IMG/VR virus record: IMGVR_UViG_3300030102_002005
Location: 1 to 41,693 of that record
From: a virus
Reading direction: 5' to 3' (one strand)
DNA length: 41,693 nucleotides
Part shown: piece after piece, positions 17,301-25,622 of the stretch
Numbering within the stretch: position 1 is the first letter of the stretch
Layout of the letters: every line of letters begins with the position of its first letter
Notes under the pieces: model-generated
What the model was told of the DNA's origin: nothing
Databases searched by the model: none
The model's input: only the letters and a program-made list of their open reading frames with translations
Translations under genes and position numbers: made by a program

Positions 17301-20300
17301 GTTTACTCTATCTTCAATGTATAAATCTTCAGCTATAGCTTCAACTTCATCTATATTAGGTTGAAAGTCGTTGCTTTTGTTTCCATCACTTCTAATCTTT
17401 TGTTTAGCACGTTGTACATAATCGTCATATGCTTTTGTATCGTTCTTTTTTAATAAGGTAAAGTCATTACCAAATGCGTTTGAATTTTTAAATATATTAG
17501 AATTATATTCATTAGAATCAAATTGTTCTTTAATTCTTCTAAGTTGCTGTTGTTTAACGCCTGGTGCTAATTTTGTAGAGTTAATTATTTCTTCAGCTTG
17601 AGATCTTAATTGCTCACTTCTAATCATTGATAATGTCAACCCGTTGTTAGCGTCTTTAGATAAAGTATTATTTATAAAGTCAAACTTTTCTTTAGCCATT
17701 ACATTAAGCTTATCCTTAACTTCTCCTATTTCTTTATCATAAGCTTCTATAACTCCTGACTCAGCTCCTTCAACACGTAATTGATCTCGTTGCATTTGCA
17801 ATGATTGTAAATCTGCTGATAAACCTCTGAACTCAGCCATTTTACCATAGTCAGTAAATCTTTGTGCAACCATACCCATTATCATAGGAGAAGTAGACAT
17901 AGCAAAACCAAACATACCACCGACAAACATAGCATGATCTACATTTTCTGATATTGGTCTTCCATCAATTAAGTTTTGACTAATTTGAGTTAAGCCTTCA
18001 CCAATACCTTCTGATACTGTTTCTAGTGGTATACGTGGTGCTTGAGCCATAAAATAATTTTTCATAGCCACTCTATAATCAACGACAGATCTTTGACCCA
18101 TTCGCTTTATTAAATCACCACCTCTTCTTAATATAGGTACAGTTGTTAAAGCTTCAAACACACCTTCAGCAGCACCGTATCCTACAGCAGCCGCAGCATC
18201 TACCCATTCAGCTCTATATTTACCGCTTATCTCTTGTTGATAATCATTACGCATCCAATGATCACCAGCTGCATATGCACCTATAACCCATGGTGCAGCT
18301 GTACCACCACTAGCCATCATTGTTAAAAGTATAGGTATTTGTCTACCTACTTCTGTAGCAACAAAAGTTCCAAAACTACCAGCAAAAGCTGCTCTTCCAC
18401 CCCACTCGTTCTGATGAAAAGATACATCTTTCATTAGATCGTTTCTAACATCATTTTTCCAGTCTTGATATGTAACATTCATTTGTTGAGTTGCTTCTTC
18501 TGCTAAATCCCAAGACTGTTTAAATATATTCATTTCATCAGGCACGTCTAAAGCTTCTAAAGCTTCTCCAGTCCAATAAGTAGGGCTAAGATATTTTTGT
18601 GCTTTACCTGCTAAATATGTAGCTCCAATACCTATATCAGCAAACATAAGACCAAACTCAGTAGTAGCTTTACCCCATACACTATAATCTCTTCTAAGTA
18701 AATCCCAAGCTGTATTTAAATCATTACTTTCATCTGCTAACTTCCAAGACTCGTCTCTTCTTTGAGCTAAAGTTTGATAATGAGCTTTAGATCCTTCTAC
18801 TGCATTGTTATAATCATCAAATAAAGATTTACTTACTATTTTACCATTTTTCAACTTAACAGGTGTTTCACCAGGTCCAGGCGTAGGAAAATCTTCTGAA
18901 CCAAAATAAATTTGTTCAAAATAATTTATCATCATACCATTTTCTGTTGCATTAAATTTAGATATTTCTATTTCATTTAATGATGATAATTGAGCTGATC
19001 TTACTATATTAGCATCTTTTTTAAGTATGTCAAAACCTATTAATTCACCTTTCTTTTCTGTTGAAACTTCACCTAAATAAGCATCCCAGTTACTATCTAA
19101 GATTTTAGCTTTCATTTCTTCATATCTAATTCTAGCTACATAAGTCTTTATATCATCTACAGATGGTGCTGGTTGACCAGCTTTATTTCTTGCTTGACTT
19201 AATGTTTGTGTTGCTTGTTGCCATATTAAAGTTCCAGGGCCAGAGTATTGTTGACCTAAATATCTTTCTGCCTCATTAGTGCCAGGTCTTTCTTTCCAAC
19301 CAACGTTAGTTCCACCGGCTAAAGCTTGTTCAATAAATGTATTTTCATCTATTGTTTGATCCATTTCAGGATTTTCTAAATTAAATAAGTTACCAGAAGG
19401 TACAAACTTACCATAAGTTCTTTTATTTCTGGACTGATCAAAATATTCTCCTCTATCATGATCTTCTAAAAACATTTTTATACCTTCTGTAATAGGATCT
19501 TTAGTAATCTTATCAGCTTTCATGGTGCTATACTCTTCTATATTGTCGAGTATGTCGGGTACATTTGGAAAGTATTTACCTGGATAAGTCTCCTCTATTT
19601 TCTCTATCATTATTTGACGAGGAGTTTTAAATAGTTGTTGATTAGGAGTAAACACATTGAAAGTTCCAAGCTCTGTAGTTTTACTCTGGAAACTACCAAA
19701 TTGATCTATATCAAATTGCTGGCTTTCATTTATAGCTATACCACCTTCAGCAGGATTTTCAGAATTAAAAGCAGTAGATGCTATTTTATAATAGTCACTA
19801 CCCATTTGAGATAAATTCTTTTGAGTGGCTAATACATCTAAACCATTTTGATTTATAAAGTTAAATAAAGAAGCTTTAGTAGAATAAAGTGATTCAGAGC
19901 CTTCTAAATGATCACCAACTCTAAAAGTAAGTTCTTTACCGTTTTCAGCTATAACTTTAATTTTATCACCTTGACCTTGTTTAAAACGAGCTGGTTCATA
20001 TACTTTTTCAAAAGTAAAATTAGGATATTGATTAGATAAAAAAGGTACAAGCTCTTCATCAGTATCTGCTTTAGTAAAATAGTAGTCACCAGTTTCTAAA
20101 TCTTGTTCGTCAACAGCTGTTTCTCTGAGTCCCCAACTATGTACACCTGTATTTACTTTAGTAGTTTTACCATCTTTACCTTTTACATTTACAGATATAG
20201 TAGGATTACTTATATTATATTTTTGTACATAACTATCTTCTAATGTTATCTTTTTACTGTTTTCTAAATCTTTCTCGTATTGTCTTTGTAAGTTTTTTAC

Positions 20301-20813
20301 AGCTGCTTGGTATTCTGTGTTTTCTTCATCAAGCTTACCATCTTTAGTAAAACTATATTTTAATTTATTTAAATTATCAGTGTAAGTCTTCTTTATTTTT
20401 TTGTTTCTTTGAGATTCTAATTCCAATGAAGAAAGACCCAAAGATGAAGCCGTAGTTTGTAGTGGTATCTCTGCACCCTCTACATAATCTTCCGGCGCAA
20501 TATTCATGGCTTCTACGGAATTTGCGCCTAACAGCTTTCCCGCTTCTTCGCTGTTAACATCTGGTTCAACAATGTTAGGTATAATTTCTGACATACCTGA
20601 AATGTCTTTGAAAGAAGCAAAATCAGGGCTAGATACTATACCTTGTGTGTCTAAGTATTTGTAAAACTTAAATACATCATCGTCATTTTTAAATGAATTA
20701 GCAAATGAATCTAGCGAAGACATATCAATGCCTAAATCAGATACATTTAAACCATAAGTATTTACAATATCATATGCTTTTTTATAAGCAGGATCTTTAA
20801 TAGTTATGTCCAT
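11268..20813 (-). CDS. Giant 3181-residue virion/ejection protein, protease and HAD
   Basis: One uninterrupted frame. Residues 1..780 are soluble with no recognised domain. About 805..985 contain Gly/Ala-rich hydrophobic stretches (IPILLTMMASGGTAAPWVIG, AAAAVGYGAAEG, HAMFVGGMFGFAM) suited to membrane insertion during DNA ejection. About 990..1230 are charged, coiled-coil-like. HEIGH at 1280..1284, in VGTHEIGHAIF, is a zincin HEXXH site with Glu-rich helices after it. A full HAD motif set follows: DFDDT (Asp2330, Asp2332), VLTAR (Thr2408) and FADD (Asp2464, Asp2465). The C-terminal third is helical, with a hydrophobic patch, acidic GDGDDDE, SPPISSKI near 3054, and three NPFxK motifs at the end. 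It resembles in size and place the large internal proteins of podoviruses. No RNA polymerase DxDGD motif was found. Confidence 0.85.
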   Translation of the reverse strand: MDITIKDPAYKKAYDIVNTYGLNVSDLGIDMSSLDSFANSFKNDDDVFKFYKYLDTQGIVSSPDFASFKDISGMSEIIPNIVEPDVNSEEAGKLLGANSVEAMNIAPEDYVEGAEIPLQTTASSLGLSSLELESQRNKKIKKTYTDNLNKLKYSFTKDGKLDEENTEYQAAVKNLQRQYEKDLENSKKITLEDSYVQKYNISNPTISVNVKGKDGKTTKVNTGVHSWGLRETAVDEQDLETGDYYFTKADTDEELVPFLSNQYPNFTFEKVYEPARFKQGQGDKIKVIAENGKELTFRVGDHLEGSESLYSTKASLFNFINQNGLDVLATQKNLSQMGSDYYKIASTAFNSENPAEGGIAINESQQFDIDQFGSFQSKTTELGTFNVFTPNQQLFKTPRQIMIEKIEETYPGKYFPNVPDILDNIEEYSTMKADKITKDPITEGIKMFLEDHDRGEYFDQSRNKRTYGKFVPSGNLFNLENPEMDQTIDENTFIEQALAGGTNVGWKERPGTNEAERYLGQQYSGPGTLIWQQATQTLSQARNKAGQPAPSVDDIKTYVARIRYEEMKAKILDSNWDAYLGEVSTEKKGELIGFDILKKDANIVRSAQLSSLNEIEISKFNATENGMMINYFEQIYFGSEDFPTPGPGETPVKLKNGKIVSKSLFDDYNNAVEGSKAHYQTLAQRRDESWKLADESNDLNTAWDLLRRDYSVWGKATTEFGLMFADIGIGATYLAGKAQKYLSPTYWTGEALEALDVPDEMNIFKQSWDLAEEATQQMNVTYQDWKNDVRNDLMKDVSFHQNEWGGRAAFAGSFGTFVATEVGRQIPILLTMMASGGTAAPWVIGAYAAGDHWMRNDYQQEISGKYRAEWVDAAAAVGYGAAEGVFEALTTVPILRRGGDLIKRMGQRSVVDYRVAMKNYFMAQAPRIPLETVSEGIGEGLTQISQNLIDGRPISENVDHAMFVGGMFGFAMSTSPMIMGMVAQRFTDYGKMAEFRGLSADLQSLQMQRDQLRVEGAESGVIEAYDKEIGEVKDKLNVMAKEKFDFINNTLSKDANNGLTLSMIRSEQLRSQAEEIINSTKLAPGVKQQQLRRIKEQFDSNEYNSNIFKNSNAFGNDFTLLKKNDTKAYDDYVQRAKQKIRSDGNKSNDFQPNIDEVEAIAEDLYIEDRVNANYELQSKINEQANLNITLGRVQSKEDSYKYIDNIIDEVRSDLTNAGQSEEFIESQVEKIKLAKEGIRNGNNGLNFSPVIIDGKEVTKDYSLVVVDNAVKNNKLQVGTHEIGHAIFTKLLGTNSQDFAPLAEAIVDYLSTVEGGSDVLTRILVRDRQASQMADELVMNFLEEVGNNNVPLDPRFAALFGRGASDGVSTATKGEMQFDFKGQTDAVAFLIGLGKAISTGQINSDVIEAAKQSKALEASRKVKAKRKATQEARNNLVEKASSNIAETAEEKTGRRKNREEEILKIYNKYALDSKGAPISRSEWQTFLDTEEGLTTLGKIFELYSKDLLTIARNNPDAVGAAVRPLMMHIRTFNPQVNNDLAGWIGSQLKNKLGTGIKDLTKGQAPVGTKRIGQEREGARALDIADTSSEINLDEQIESFREGIGVETGSEIYNTVVKAGERVVGGILPKFEFTYKSGKRKGQTVKLNDVKARLKENPNDAQALTDLNNIYKNVRQELANAYDSFLFTEIKKSMGTGDAYKSYLRAIRPTIMKNMSIADLVAMERLSKQKTLTKLEASNLSPAKIKQYEGSGDLVYTNPNAGPNLYSRLNPTEQEFIEFFEKRGRKDALAKNISKQFGFDVTMQAMNDNIVDVIDKAFPTENLNNIAKDAAAKEMLQNFATAIGTGINTKFSGTLNENINEELISGLENMVSVDGISNDVKIRKPQIRAVVEGVYPNLTKKAITQIVNDLNKILAPYGRLINKYEAVDVNVEEFINEVLTDNEAQSIADFFGVGNVTDLFRNKVDSQRGFVKLLAADMKKNYTNPLELAANFWHYKGGLEDGSNNPTRLMTFFNEGSGGHSQAYIDQFIAPVFSTTENPIVAVKTKNTKHPIFGFNIEQVEFTYKDKTKAVVNSQRRTTQATTKDMVNNTMSELELSRRKKDSDRAFNFVVDVYESASNLVNDNVGNNENLAMLVAGFGANMKGPIRAGARLRYLPLNPPTTQLNINGKKQFEYEHGIPGLVVNLAIADKIFHNNAEIDLAKLQENYTVGVIHVDFNSNFGTLFQSRMPFGYKIGDSPITRWINKYTIGGPMHGLFDLDINGPVKEVDDAVKLSEQMIAANNVNKKVLSNNVITMKASDNLAEVVGYAATVDNALNIARDPNAPVRKIRVFDFDDTLATSNNIVFAKKGNETIELNAEEFAAEGEKLLSEGYTFDFTDFNTVRDGGRGPLFSIAEKIRDARGTEDVFVLTARAPEAQVPIHEFLKSQGLNIPLANITGLGNSTGAAKAEWIINKAAEGYNDFYFADDAIGNVNAVKDALAQIDVKSEVQQAKMKFSENVDEDFNNIIEQTTGVKSFKEYSAAKAKTIGSNKGKFKFWIPYGAEDFMGLIYPLLTKGKLGDSQMAWFKKHLIDPYARAKHDISTARINLMDDFKALKKTLQVPAELRKTNETGFTNEQAVRVYVWTAMGYDIPGLSKADLKELNDFIESNPTLQTFAEQLLVINKNNEYPQPGRDWLGGTITTDLLNGLNTLYRAEALKEWQENADLIFSEKNLNKLETIYGPKYREAMENILTRMKSGKNRLASGSRLSNRVLDYINNSTGVIMFFNMRSAVLQAISSTNFINWSFNNPYQAGKAFANQKQYWKDFMFLMNSNYLRDRRKGQKLDISESEIANAAATATNKAKAAISYILSKGYLPTQMMDSFAIASGGATFYRNRVNDLIKQGIEIKEAEEKAYTEFIEKSEESQQSSDPSKISSQQASDLGRLTLTFGVTPMQYGRLTKRAYQDLINGRGDAKENISKIAYYTFVQNMIFNALQQAVFAVGFGDGDDDEKKEEKLYDTANGMADSVLRGLGIGGVAISVVKNFLLDLYERSDRSRPEYVDSIWKLTQFSPPISSKISRLRQAAWYFDSKKRRQEMIDKGFSIDNNAYKAAAKVIAATTNIPLDRMLLKIENVQAALSEEADWWQSMAMLLGWPKWQIMPDEKDKNKNTNPFKKGRGNSSDSGNPFVKAKREKKKQNNPFIK

Positions 20814-20824
20814 ATTTTATTTTA

Positions 20825-22705
20825 TTATAGTGTTGGTAAGTTATAACCTGTCATGTTTTTTCTTCCTTCTGAATTGCCTAGTAAATATTGATCATTATCA
20901 TTTAACCCATACATGTACATTATGTTTCGCTCTGCTTCTGGGTTTAATTGCCCATTGTTATCTACACTAAAGTCTCCTGTATTAATTAAACTAGTATATC
21001 CAGTTACATCTCCTTTGTTTAAGTTAGGAAAATTATATATAACACTAGCACTAGGATTACCTCCAGCTGATTGCATTAAGTCAAACAATGATTCTTCTCC
21101 AGCTTTTTTAGGTTGACCTTGAGCGTTATAGTTTTTAAGTTCTTCACCAGAGAAAATATGATTAGGATTTTTTACACTTTTATTTGACTTAGTTAATATG
21201 TTTGGATTTTTAGTTCTTATTTGTGCCGCTATTTGTGTGCTTATAGGAGTATTAGAATTAAAAGTATGATTACTAAAGTTTTTCTTGACGTTAGTAAAAC
21301 CTCCAATAGAATTAGCAGCATGTGTCTTAGCATTTGCTGTGTAAGCTCCAGTAGATGTTCTACCTACTCTTTCTTTTTCTTGTTCACCTAGTACAGTCAA
21401 CGTATCCTTAGACTTCATATCTCCTATAAAACTTGCCTGAGCTTCTACACAAGCTTCTATTAAGTTTTTTCTTGTTCTATTGTATTCATCTTCACTAATC
21501 TCCATGTCACCAGAACCTACAGCTATTAAATCACCGTATCTTTCTTGAAGTTTTTTATACTCAGGATCTGCGGCTATATCCGCTTTTTCTTGTTGACTTA
21601 AACCCGCTGGAGAATTATCGTATTTTTCCGTTAGTGCCAACAACTCTTTATTTAATCCTTGTAAATGCGCTTTAGTAGGAGCAGATCCAAATGTTTGAAA
21701 GTCACCATCTTTAAACATGTCGTCAGTTATATAACCAGCATTTGCTAATTGAGTAAACTGTTTATCAAAATCAGTTCTATTAGTTTGGTTTTCTAACCAT
21801 TTTCTAGCTTCTGGGTTGTTTAATAGATTAGCTTTAGCATCTATAGGATCTTCATACTTAACTATCTTCATAGTATTTGTAGCACCATCCCACTCTTGTT
21901 TTACTTTAGGTGGTGAAGATAAAACACCTCCTGGCGCGTACCAACTTTTAACATACTTATCATCGGTGTTTACATACACATTCATTAGTGAATCATCTTC
22001 ACCTATTGTTCTAGATTCTAAAGTTTCACCTGTCTGTTTAAAAGCTTTGTATTCAGCATCATAATCAGTGGTACCGGTTTGCTCAACGTTGTTTTCATCC
22101 ATGTATTTATACTTTATTACAGTCTTATCTCCACTCCTATCATATTCTATATCTGTTAAATTACCTGAAGACATTACAGAGCTTAATGTTATTTCATTTT
22201 TATACTGATTCATAGCACTTCTAGTAATTTGTCCTACGCTACTATTCATTTCGTTAGCTTTAACATGCTTAGATATAACTTGTGAATTGTTAGTTACCGA
22301 CACAGCTAAAGCTGCTTGAGCATCTAAGTCTTGTCTTGATGCGGTAACAGCTGCGTTGTATTTACCTTGAGCTTCTTTTTTCTCTTCACCACTAAGTCTT
22401 GGATTATTAGCAGCTACTTCTAATTTATATAAATCATCTGCTACAGTACCTATATGCTTAGTCATGCTTTCTTTCATTATAGCATTAGCATCTTTTATTT
22501 GATCTGTATATAATTTAACGTATTCAGATCTATTCTTCTGTGCGTTTTCCATAACTTTATTTGTTTGGACACGCATTTCTTTATTATAAGATGCTATTCT
22601 ACTTAAAGCGCTCATGCTAGCTTGCGTCGCTTGTTGTACTGTTGCTACTCCAGCCTGCGTTAGAGCAGATTGTTGTGGCGTTAATTTTACTTGTCTTTGA
22701 CTCAT
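20825..22705 (-). CDS. Internal/ejection-type virion protein, 626 residues
   Basis: Gln/Ala/Ser-rich helical N-terminus (about 1..160: LTPQQSALTQAGVATVQQATQ...), then a mixed domain with short beta-like stretches (KTVIKYKYMDENNVEQTG) and a low-complexity, Asn-rich C-terminus. No cysteine cluster, membrane helix or enzyme motif. It lies between a T7 gp14-like protein and the giant protein, the position of the second internal core protein in T7-like virions (gp15 relative to gp14 and gp16). I infer a periplasm-spanning ejection protein. The stop is 11 bases before the giant gene's start. No family recognised by sequence. Confidence 0.65.
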   Translation of the reverse strand: MSQRQVKLTPQQSALTQAGVATVQQATQASMSALSRIASYNKEMRVQTNKVMENAQKNRSEYVKLYTDQIKDANAIMKESMTKHIGTVADDLYKLEVAANNPRLSGEEKKEAQGKYNAAVTASRQDLDAQAALAVSVTNNSQVISKHVKANEMNSSVGQITRSAMNQYKNEITLSSVMSSGNLTDIEYDRSGDKTVIKYKYMDENNVEQTGTTDYDAEYKAFKQTGETLESRTIGEDDSLMNVYVNTDDKYVKSWYAPGGVLSSPPKVKQEWDGATNTMKIVKYEDPIDAKANLLNNPEARKWLENQTNRTDFDKQFTQLANAGYITDDMFKDGDFQTFGSAPTKAHLQGLNKELLALTEKYDNSPAGLSQQEKADIAADPEYKKLQERYGDLIAVGSGDMEISEDEYNRTRKNLIEACVEAQASFIGDMKSKDTLTVLGEQEKERVGRTSTGAYTANAKTHAANSIGGFTNVKKNFSNHTFNSNTPISTQIAAQIRTKNPNILTKSNKSVKNPNHIFSGEELKNYNAQGQPKKAGEESLFDLMQSAGGNPSASVIYNFPNLNKGDVTGYTSLINTGDFSVDNNGQLNPEAERNIMYMYGLNDNDQYLLGNSEGRKNMTGYNLPTL

Positions 22706-22715
22706 GATCTATTTG

Positions 22716-23414
22716 TTATGCGAATGCATTGGTTAATGCTCCATCAGGTCCCATACCTGCGGTAGCAGCACTAGTTGTACCTTGAATACCCGCCATGAGT
22801 GAAGCTGCAGCAGCATCTTCAAGGCCTAACTGACGAGATCTAAGAGCATCTAATTCACCATATGCTCTATCTATACCAGCTTGATCTCTAGCTTCTTGCA
22901 TTTGTAGTTTTATATTTGCGGCTTGCGTGCTACCTGCAATAGCAGATTGTTCTATAGATAGTAATTGTTGTTGAACTTGTTGCTCTCCTTGTGCTTTTAG
23001 TTTTTCATTTTGAGCTTCTTGACTCTCTATATCTGCAGCAACGTTTTGTTTACTTTGCATAGCAGCTCTTGCTAATGCTGTAGCTCCACCAGCGCTTGAT
23101 CCAGTAGCGGCTAATGTATCTAAAGTATTAGCTAAAGCAATATCAGTTTGTTCCATTTTAATTTCAGCAGCTTGTGTAGCAACCGATAAATTAGCCATAG
23201 GATTACTAACCATAGATTTCATTGCTCTAATATCATCTCCAGGGTCATATACAGCTTCGTCAAGATCTTGTCTTGCTGCTAATGCATCATCAACAACACC
23301 CTGTTGAGCTAATATATCGCTCTCCATTTTATTTGCTTTGTTTTTTTGTACTGCTGCGTTAATACCTCCTATTACTAATGGAGTTGCTACCACAGCTATT
23401 GCTGCCATACTCAT
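22716..23414 (-). CDS. T7 gp14-like internal virion protein
   Basis: 232 residues: a short hydrophobic N-terminal helix (AAIAVVATPLVIGGINAA), then long Ala/Gln-rich helices (LAATGSSAGGATALARAAMQ, EKLKAQGEQQVQQQLLSIEQ) and a Gly/Ala tail. This composition is typical of the smallest internal core protein of T7-like podoviruses (gp14), which inserts in the outer membrane during infection. Starts at ATG 23414, one base after the cupin gene's stop; Met3 is an alternative. Function is inferred from composition and from the order gp14-like, middle-sized, giant protein. Confidence 0.65.
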   Translation of the reverse strand: MSMAAIAVVATPLVIGGINAAVQKNKANKMESDILAQQGVVDDALAARQDLDEAVYDPGDDIRAMKSMVSNPMANLSVATQAAEIKMEQTDIALANTLDTLAATGSSAGGATALARAAMQSKQNVAADIESQEAQNEKLKAQGEQQVQQQLLSIEQSAIAGSTQAANIKLQMQEARDQAGIDRAYGELDALRSRQLGLEDAAAASLMAGIQGTTSAATAGMGPDGALTNAFA

Positions 23415-23415
23415 T

Positions 23416-23910
23416 TTATTCTAGTTTTAATTTTGGATCATTATAGTCTCTAGCTATTACATCTTCTACAGCTTCTTCAACAGTTGTTTTATCTGTTGGA
23501 TGTACTGTTATCCATACACAATCTTCATGTACGTATAAAATTCTTTGTGTTCCTGGTTCTGTCATACCATGATAAGGAGCTTCAATAGTTTGAACGCCAT
23601 TGTCTGATATTATAGTTGCTTTACCTTTCATAACGAAGAAAGGATGCTTAACTTTATGTATCACAGTAACATATAGTAAGTTCTTTGGCATTGATATTTT
23701 ACGTATGTAAGTACCCTCACCAAACTCATGCTCTAAGTTAGCACCATTTATATAATCTATTTCATCATGTTCAGCAAAAGAAGTTCTACAAATAGCATCT
23801 GGTAACATAGCCATTTGCTTTTGAAATTTTATAATTCTTTTTCTAAAATTTTTTTTACTTATAATACCAGCTTCTTTAGCCAGTTTTATAAGCTCTTTAT
23901 TTTGTTTCAT
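23416..23910 (-). CDS. Cupin-fold protein in the virion cassette
   Basis: 164 residues. A basic helical N-terminus (KELIKLAKEAGIISKKNFRKR), then a beta-rich region: EFGEGTYIRKISMPKNLLYV, KHPFFVMKGKATII, PYHGMTEPGTQRILYVHED, VWITVHPTD. The spacing of His/Glu residues and the G-(x)n-G-A-T turn look like a double-stranded beta-helix (cupin) with possible metal ligands. Such proteins occur next to tail and internal virion genes in marine phages by my recollection; their task is not established. It could be structural rather than catalytic. Leader 'taaattaaATG' has no Shine-Dalgarno. Confidence 0.6.
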   Translation of the reverse strand: MKQNKELIKLAKEAGIISKKNFRKRIIKFQKQMAMLPDAICRTSFAEHDEIDYINGANLEHEFGEGTYIRKISMPKNLLYVTVIHKVKHPFFVMKGKATIISDNGVQTIEAPYHGMTEPGTQRILYVHEDCVWITVHPTDKTTVEEAVEDVIARDYNDPKLKLE

Positions 23911-23915
23911 TTAAT

Positions 23916-25622
23916 TTAAGACGATTTAACAAACGTACTACCAACTGACCATATTTCTTTTAACCCACCTACATCTGTAGAACTATCTGTTTGTATAGTC
24001 ACAGTGGCAAAGTAAGCTTTTATACCACTCATTTGTGCACCAAACAGTATTCCATCAGGTCTTTGTGCTGAGTTATTTATTAAGTTAGCTACGTATAAAT
24101 TTTCTTTTCTATCAAAACCAGCTCTTTTAGGATAACCTTCAGAGTCAGTATAATAACCTTCATCATAACTTTTTACTAATGTAGTAGTATCTTGATACGC
24201 ATTTGAATTTGCGTAAGTTGGAGGATTTTGTAATGGTATATCAGGATCTATTTGCTGAAAGTCAGAAACAAATGAACCTATTTCATAACCATTATCACCT
24301 TCATAATTAACTGTTTGAAAAACTTTTTTAAGAGAAGGACCATCATTAATTACAAACTGTACTGAAGATTTAGTAAAAACATTATAGAAAGTGCCTCTAT
24401 TATTATTACTTACTTCATCATGTTGTTTCCATAATTTACCATTAAAAGTAGTATAATACGTATCTTTTAAACTAAAAATATTACTAGGATTATAACTATA
24501 TCTACTAGGCCAACCTCTAACTGATTCGTCAAAAGCTGTTGTTTCATAATCATTTGATTCAGTAAAAGTAACTGGAGCAATTTGCATTGATATAACATAT
24601 TGTTTATCAAATATATCCCAACCTCCAACTATTTTATCTTTAACAGGTTTAGTAAATATTAAGTCATCAGGAACTATTGGACTAACAGTTTTATCTGTAA
24701 ACGTCAATGCTTTAGAAAATGTAACTTCGTCTGTCGCGTAGTCTACATCTATAACATAAGCATTTGTAATTAGTCCATTTAAAGTAACATTCATACCTAT
24801 TTCTATATCGTCAACTGGTGCATCTAATGTGACTACGTTTGTTGTTAATGGTGAAGCGGTGTATGAAGTACTATTATTTGCTGTATATATTTTAAAATTA
24901 GAGGATATTTTTTTAAGTTCATCTCTAAAATAATCTGACATACCATATTCAGATATTTCAGTTAATCCATCACGTGATAATCTCATTATAGATCCTCTAA
25001 AAGCATCTGCAAAGTATCTTCTAAAACCATATCTAGCAAAACTTTCTGGATTATCTGATATTCCAAAGTCACCTACGTAAGGTACAACTTGACCTATTAC
25101 TAAGTTGTTAGTTGTTACAGCTTGTCCTTGACCTTCTGCTGAATATATAGCATCTTTATCTATTAAAGCTCTACTTACTTTATTTTGTTGTAGTATAGTT
25201 AAGTCATTGTCACTAGCGTAAGTTCTTTGTATTGGACCATATGATGGGTCTAATGATTTAGTAATGTCTTCGCCTACAGAAAACACATTTGTTTGATTAA
25301 ATCCTGTTCTAGTGTTGTAAACACCTGAGTATATTATGCTATTAAACCTATGTTGTTGATTAATATTTTCTTCATTAGCATAAGCTCTAACGCCAAAATC
25401 AACACTAGTATTATTAAATCCACCTAATATTCTAGATTCTTCAATCATCCATTGTAAAACATTAAAAGTTGGATCTATATTAACATTGTTAGGATAATTA
25501 GGGTAACCAGGTGGATCCCATACTAAACCAGGCCACGCCGCAACATTAGTAGTTACATCGGTGTCTACAATTCTTTTATTCCAGAACGCGTTAAAATATT
25601 TTATTTTTACTATACTTGACAT
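23916..25622 (-). CDS. 568-residue tail/structural protein
   Basis: A beta-rich, Asn/Tyr/Thr-rich protein with a central IMRLSRDGLTEISEYGMSDYF segment and repeated aromatic beta strands, lacking membrane or enzyme motifs. It starts in the stop of the 1197-residue tail protein (TGATG at 25624..25620), so the pair should be translated together and probably assemble together. A segment near residues 250..330 (NSTSYTASPLTTNVVTLDAP...) looks like an inserted Ig-like or beta-sandwich domain. By position it may be a hub partner, nozzle or fibre-anchor protein of the tail. Confidence 0.65.
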   Translation of the reverse strand: MSSIVKIKYFNAFWNKRIVDTDVTTNVAAWPGLVWDPPGYPNYPNNVNIDPTFNVLQWMIEESRILGGFNNTSVDFGVRAYANEENINQQHRFNSIIYSGVYNTRTGFNQTNVFSVGEDITKSLDPSYGPIQRTYASDNDLTILQQNKVSRALIDKDAIYSAEGQGQAVTTNNLVIGQVVPYVGDFGISDNPESFARYGFRRYFADAFRGSIMRLSRDGLTEISEYGMSDYFRDELKKISSNFKIYTANNSTSYTASPLTTNVVTLDAPVDDIEIGMNVTLNGLITNAYVIDVDYATDEVTFSKALTFTDKTVSPIVPDDLIFTKPVKDKIVGGWDIFDKQYVISMQIAPVTFTESNDYETTAFDESVRGWPSRYSYNPSNIFSLKDTYYTTFNGKLWKQHDEVSNNNRGTFYNVFTKSSVQFVINDGPSLKKVFQTVNYEGDNGYEIGSFVSDFQQIDPDIPLQNPPTYANSNAYQDTTTLVKSYDEGYYTDSEGYPKRAGFDRKENLYVANLINNSAQRPDGILFGAQMSGIKAYFATVTIQTDSSTDVGGLKEIWSVGSTFVKSS

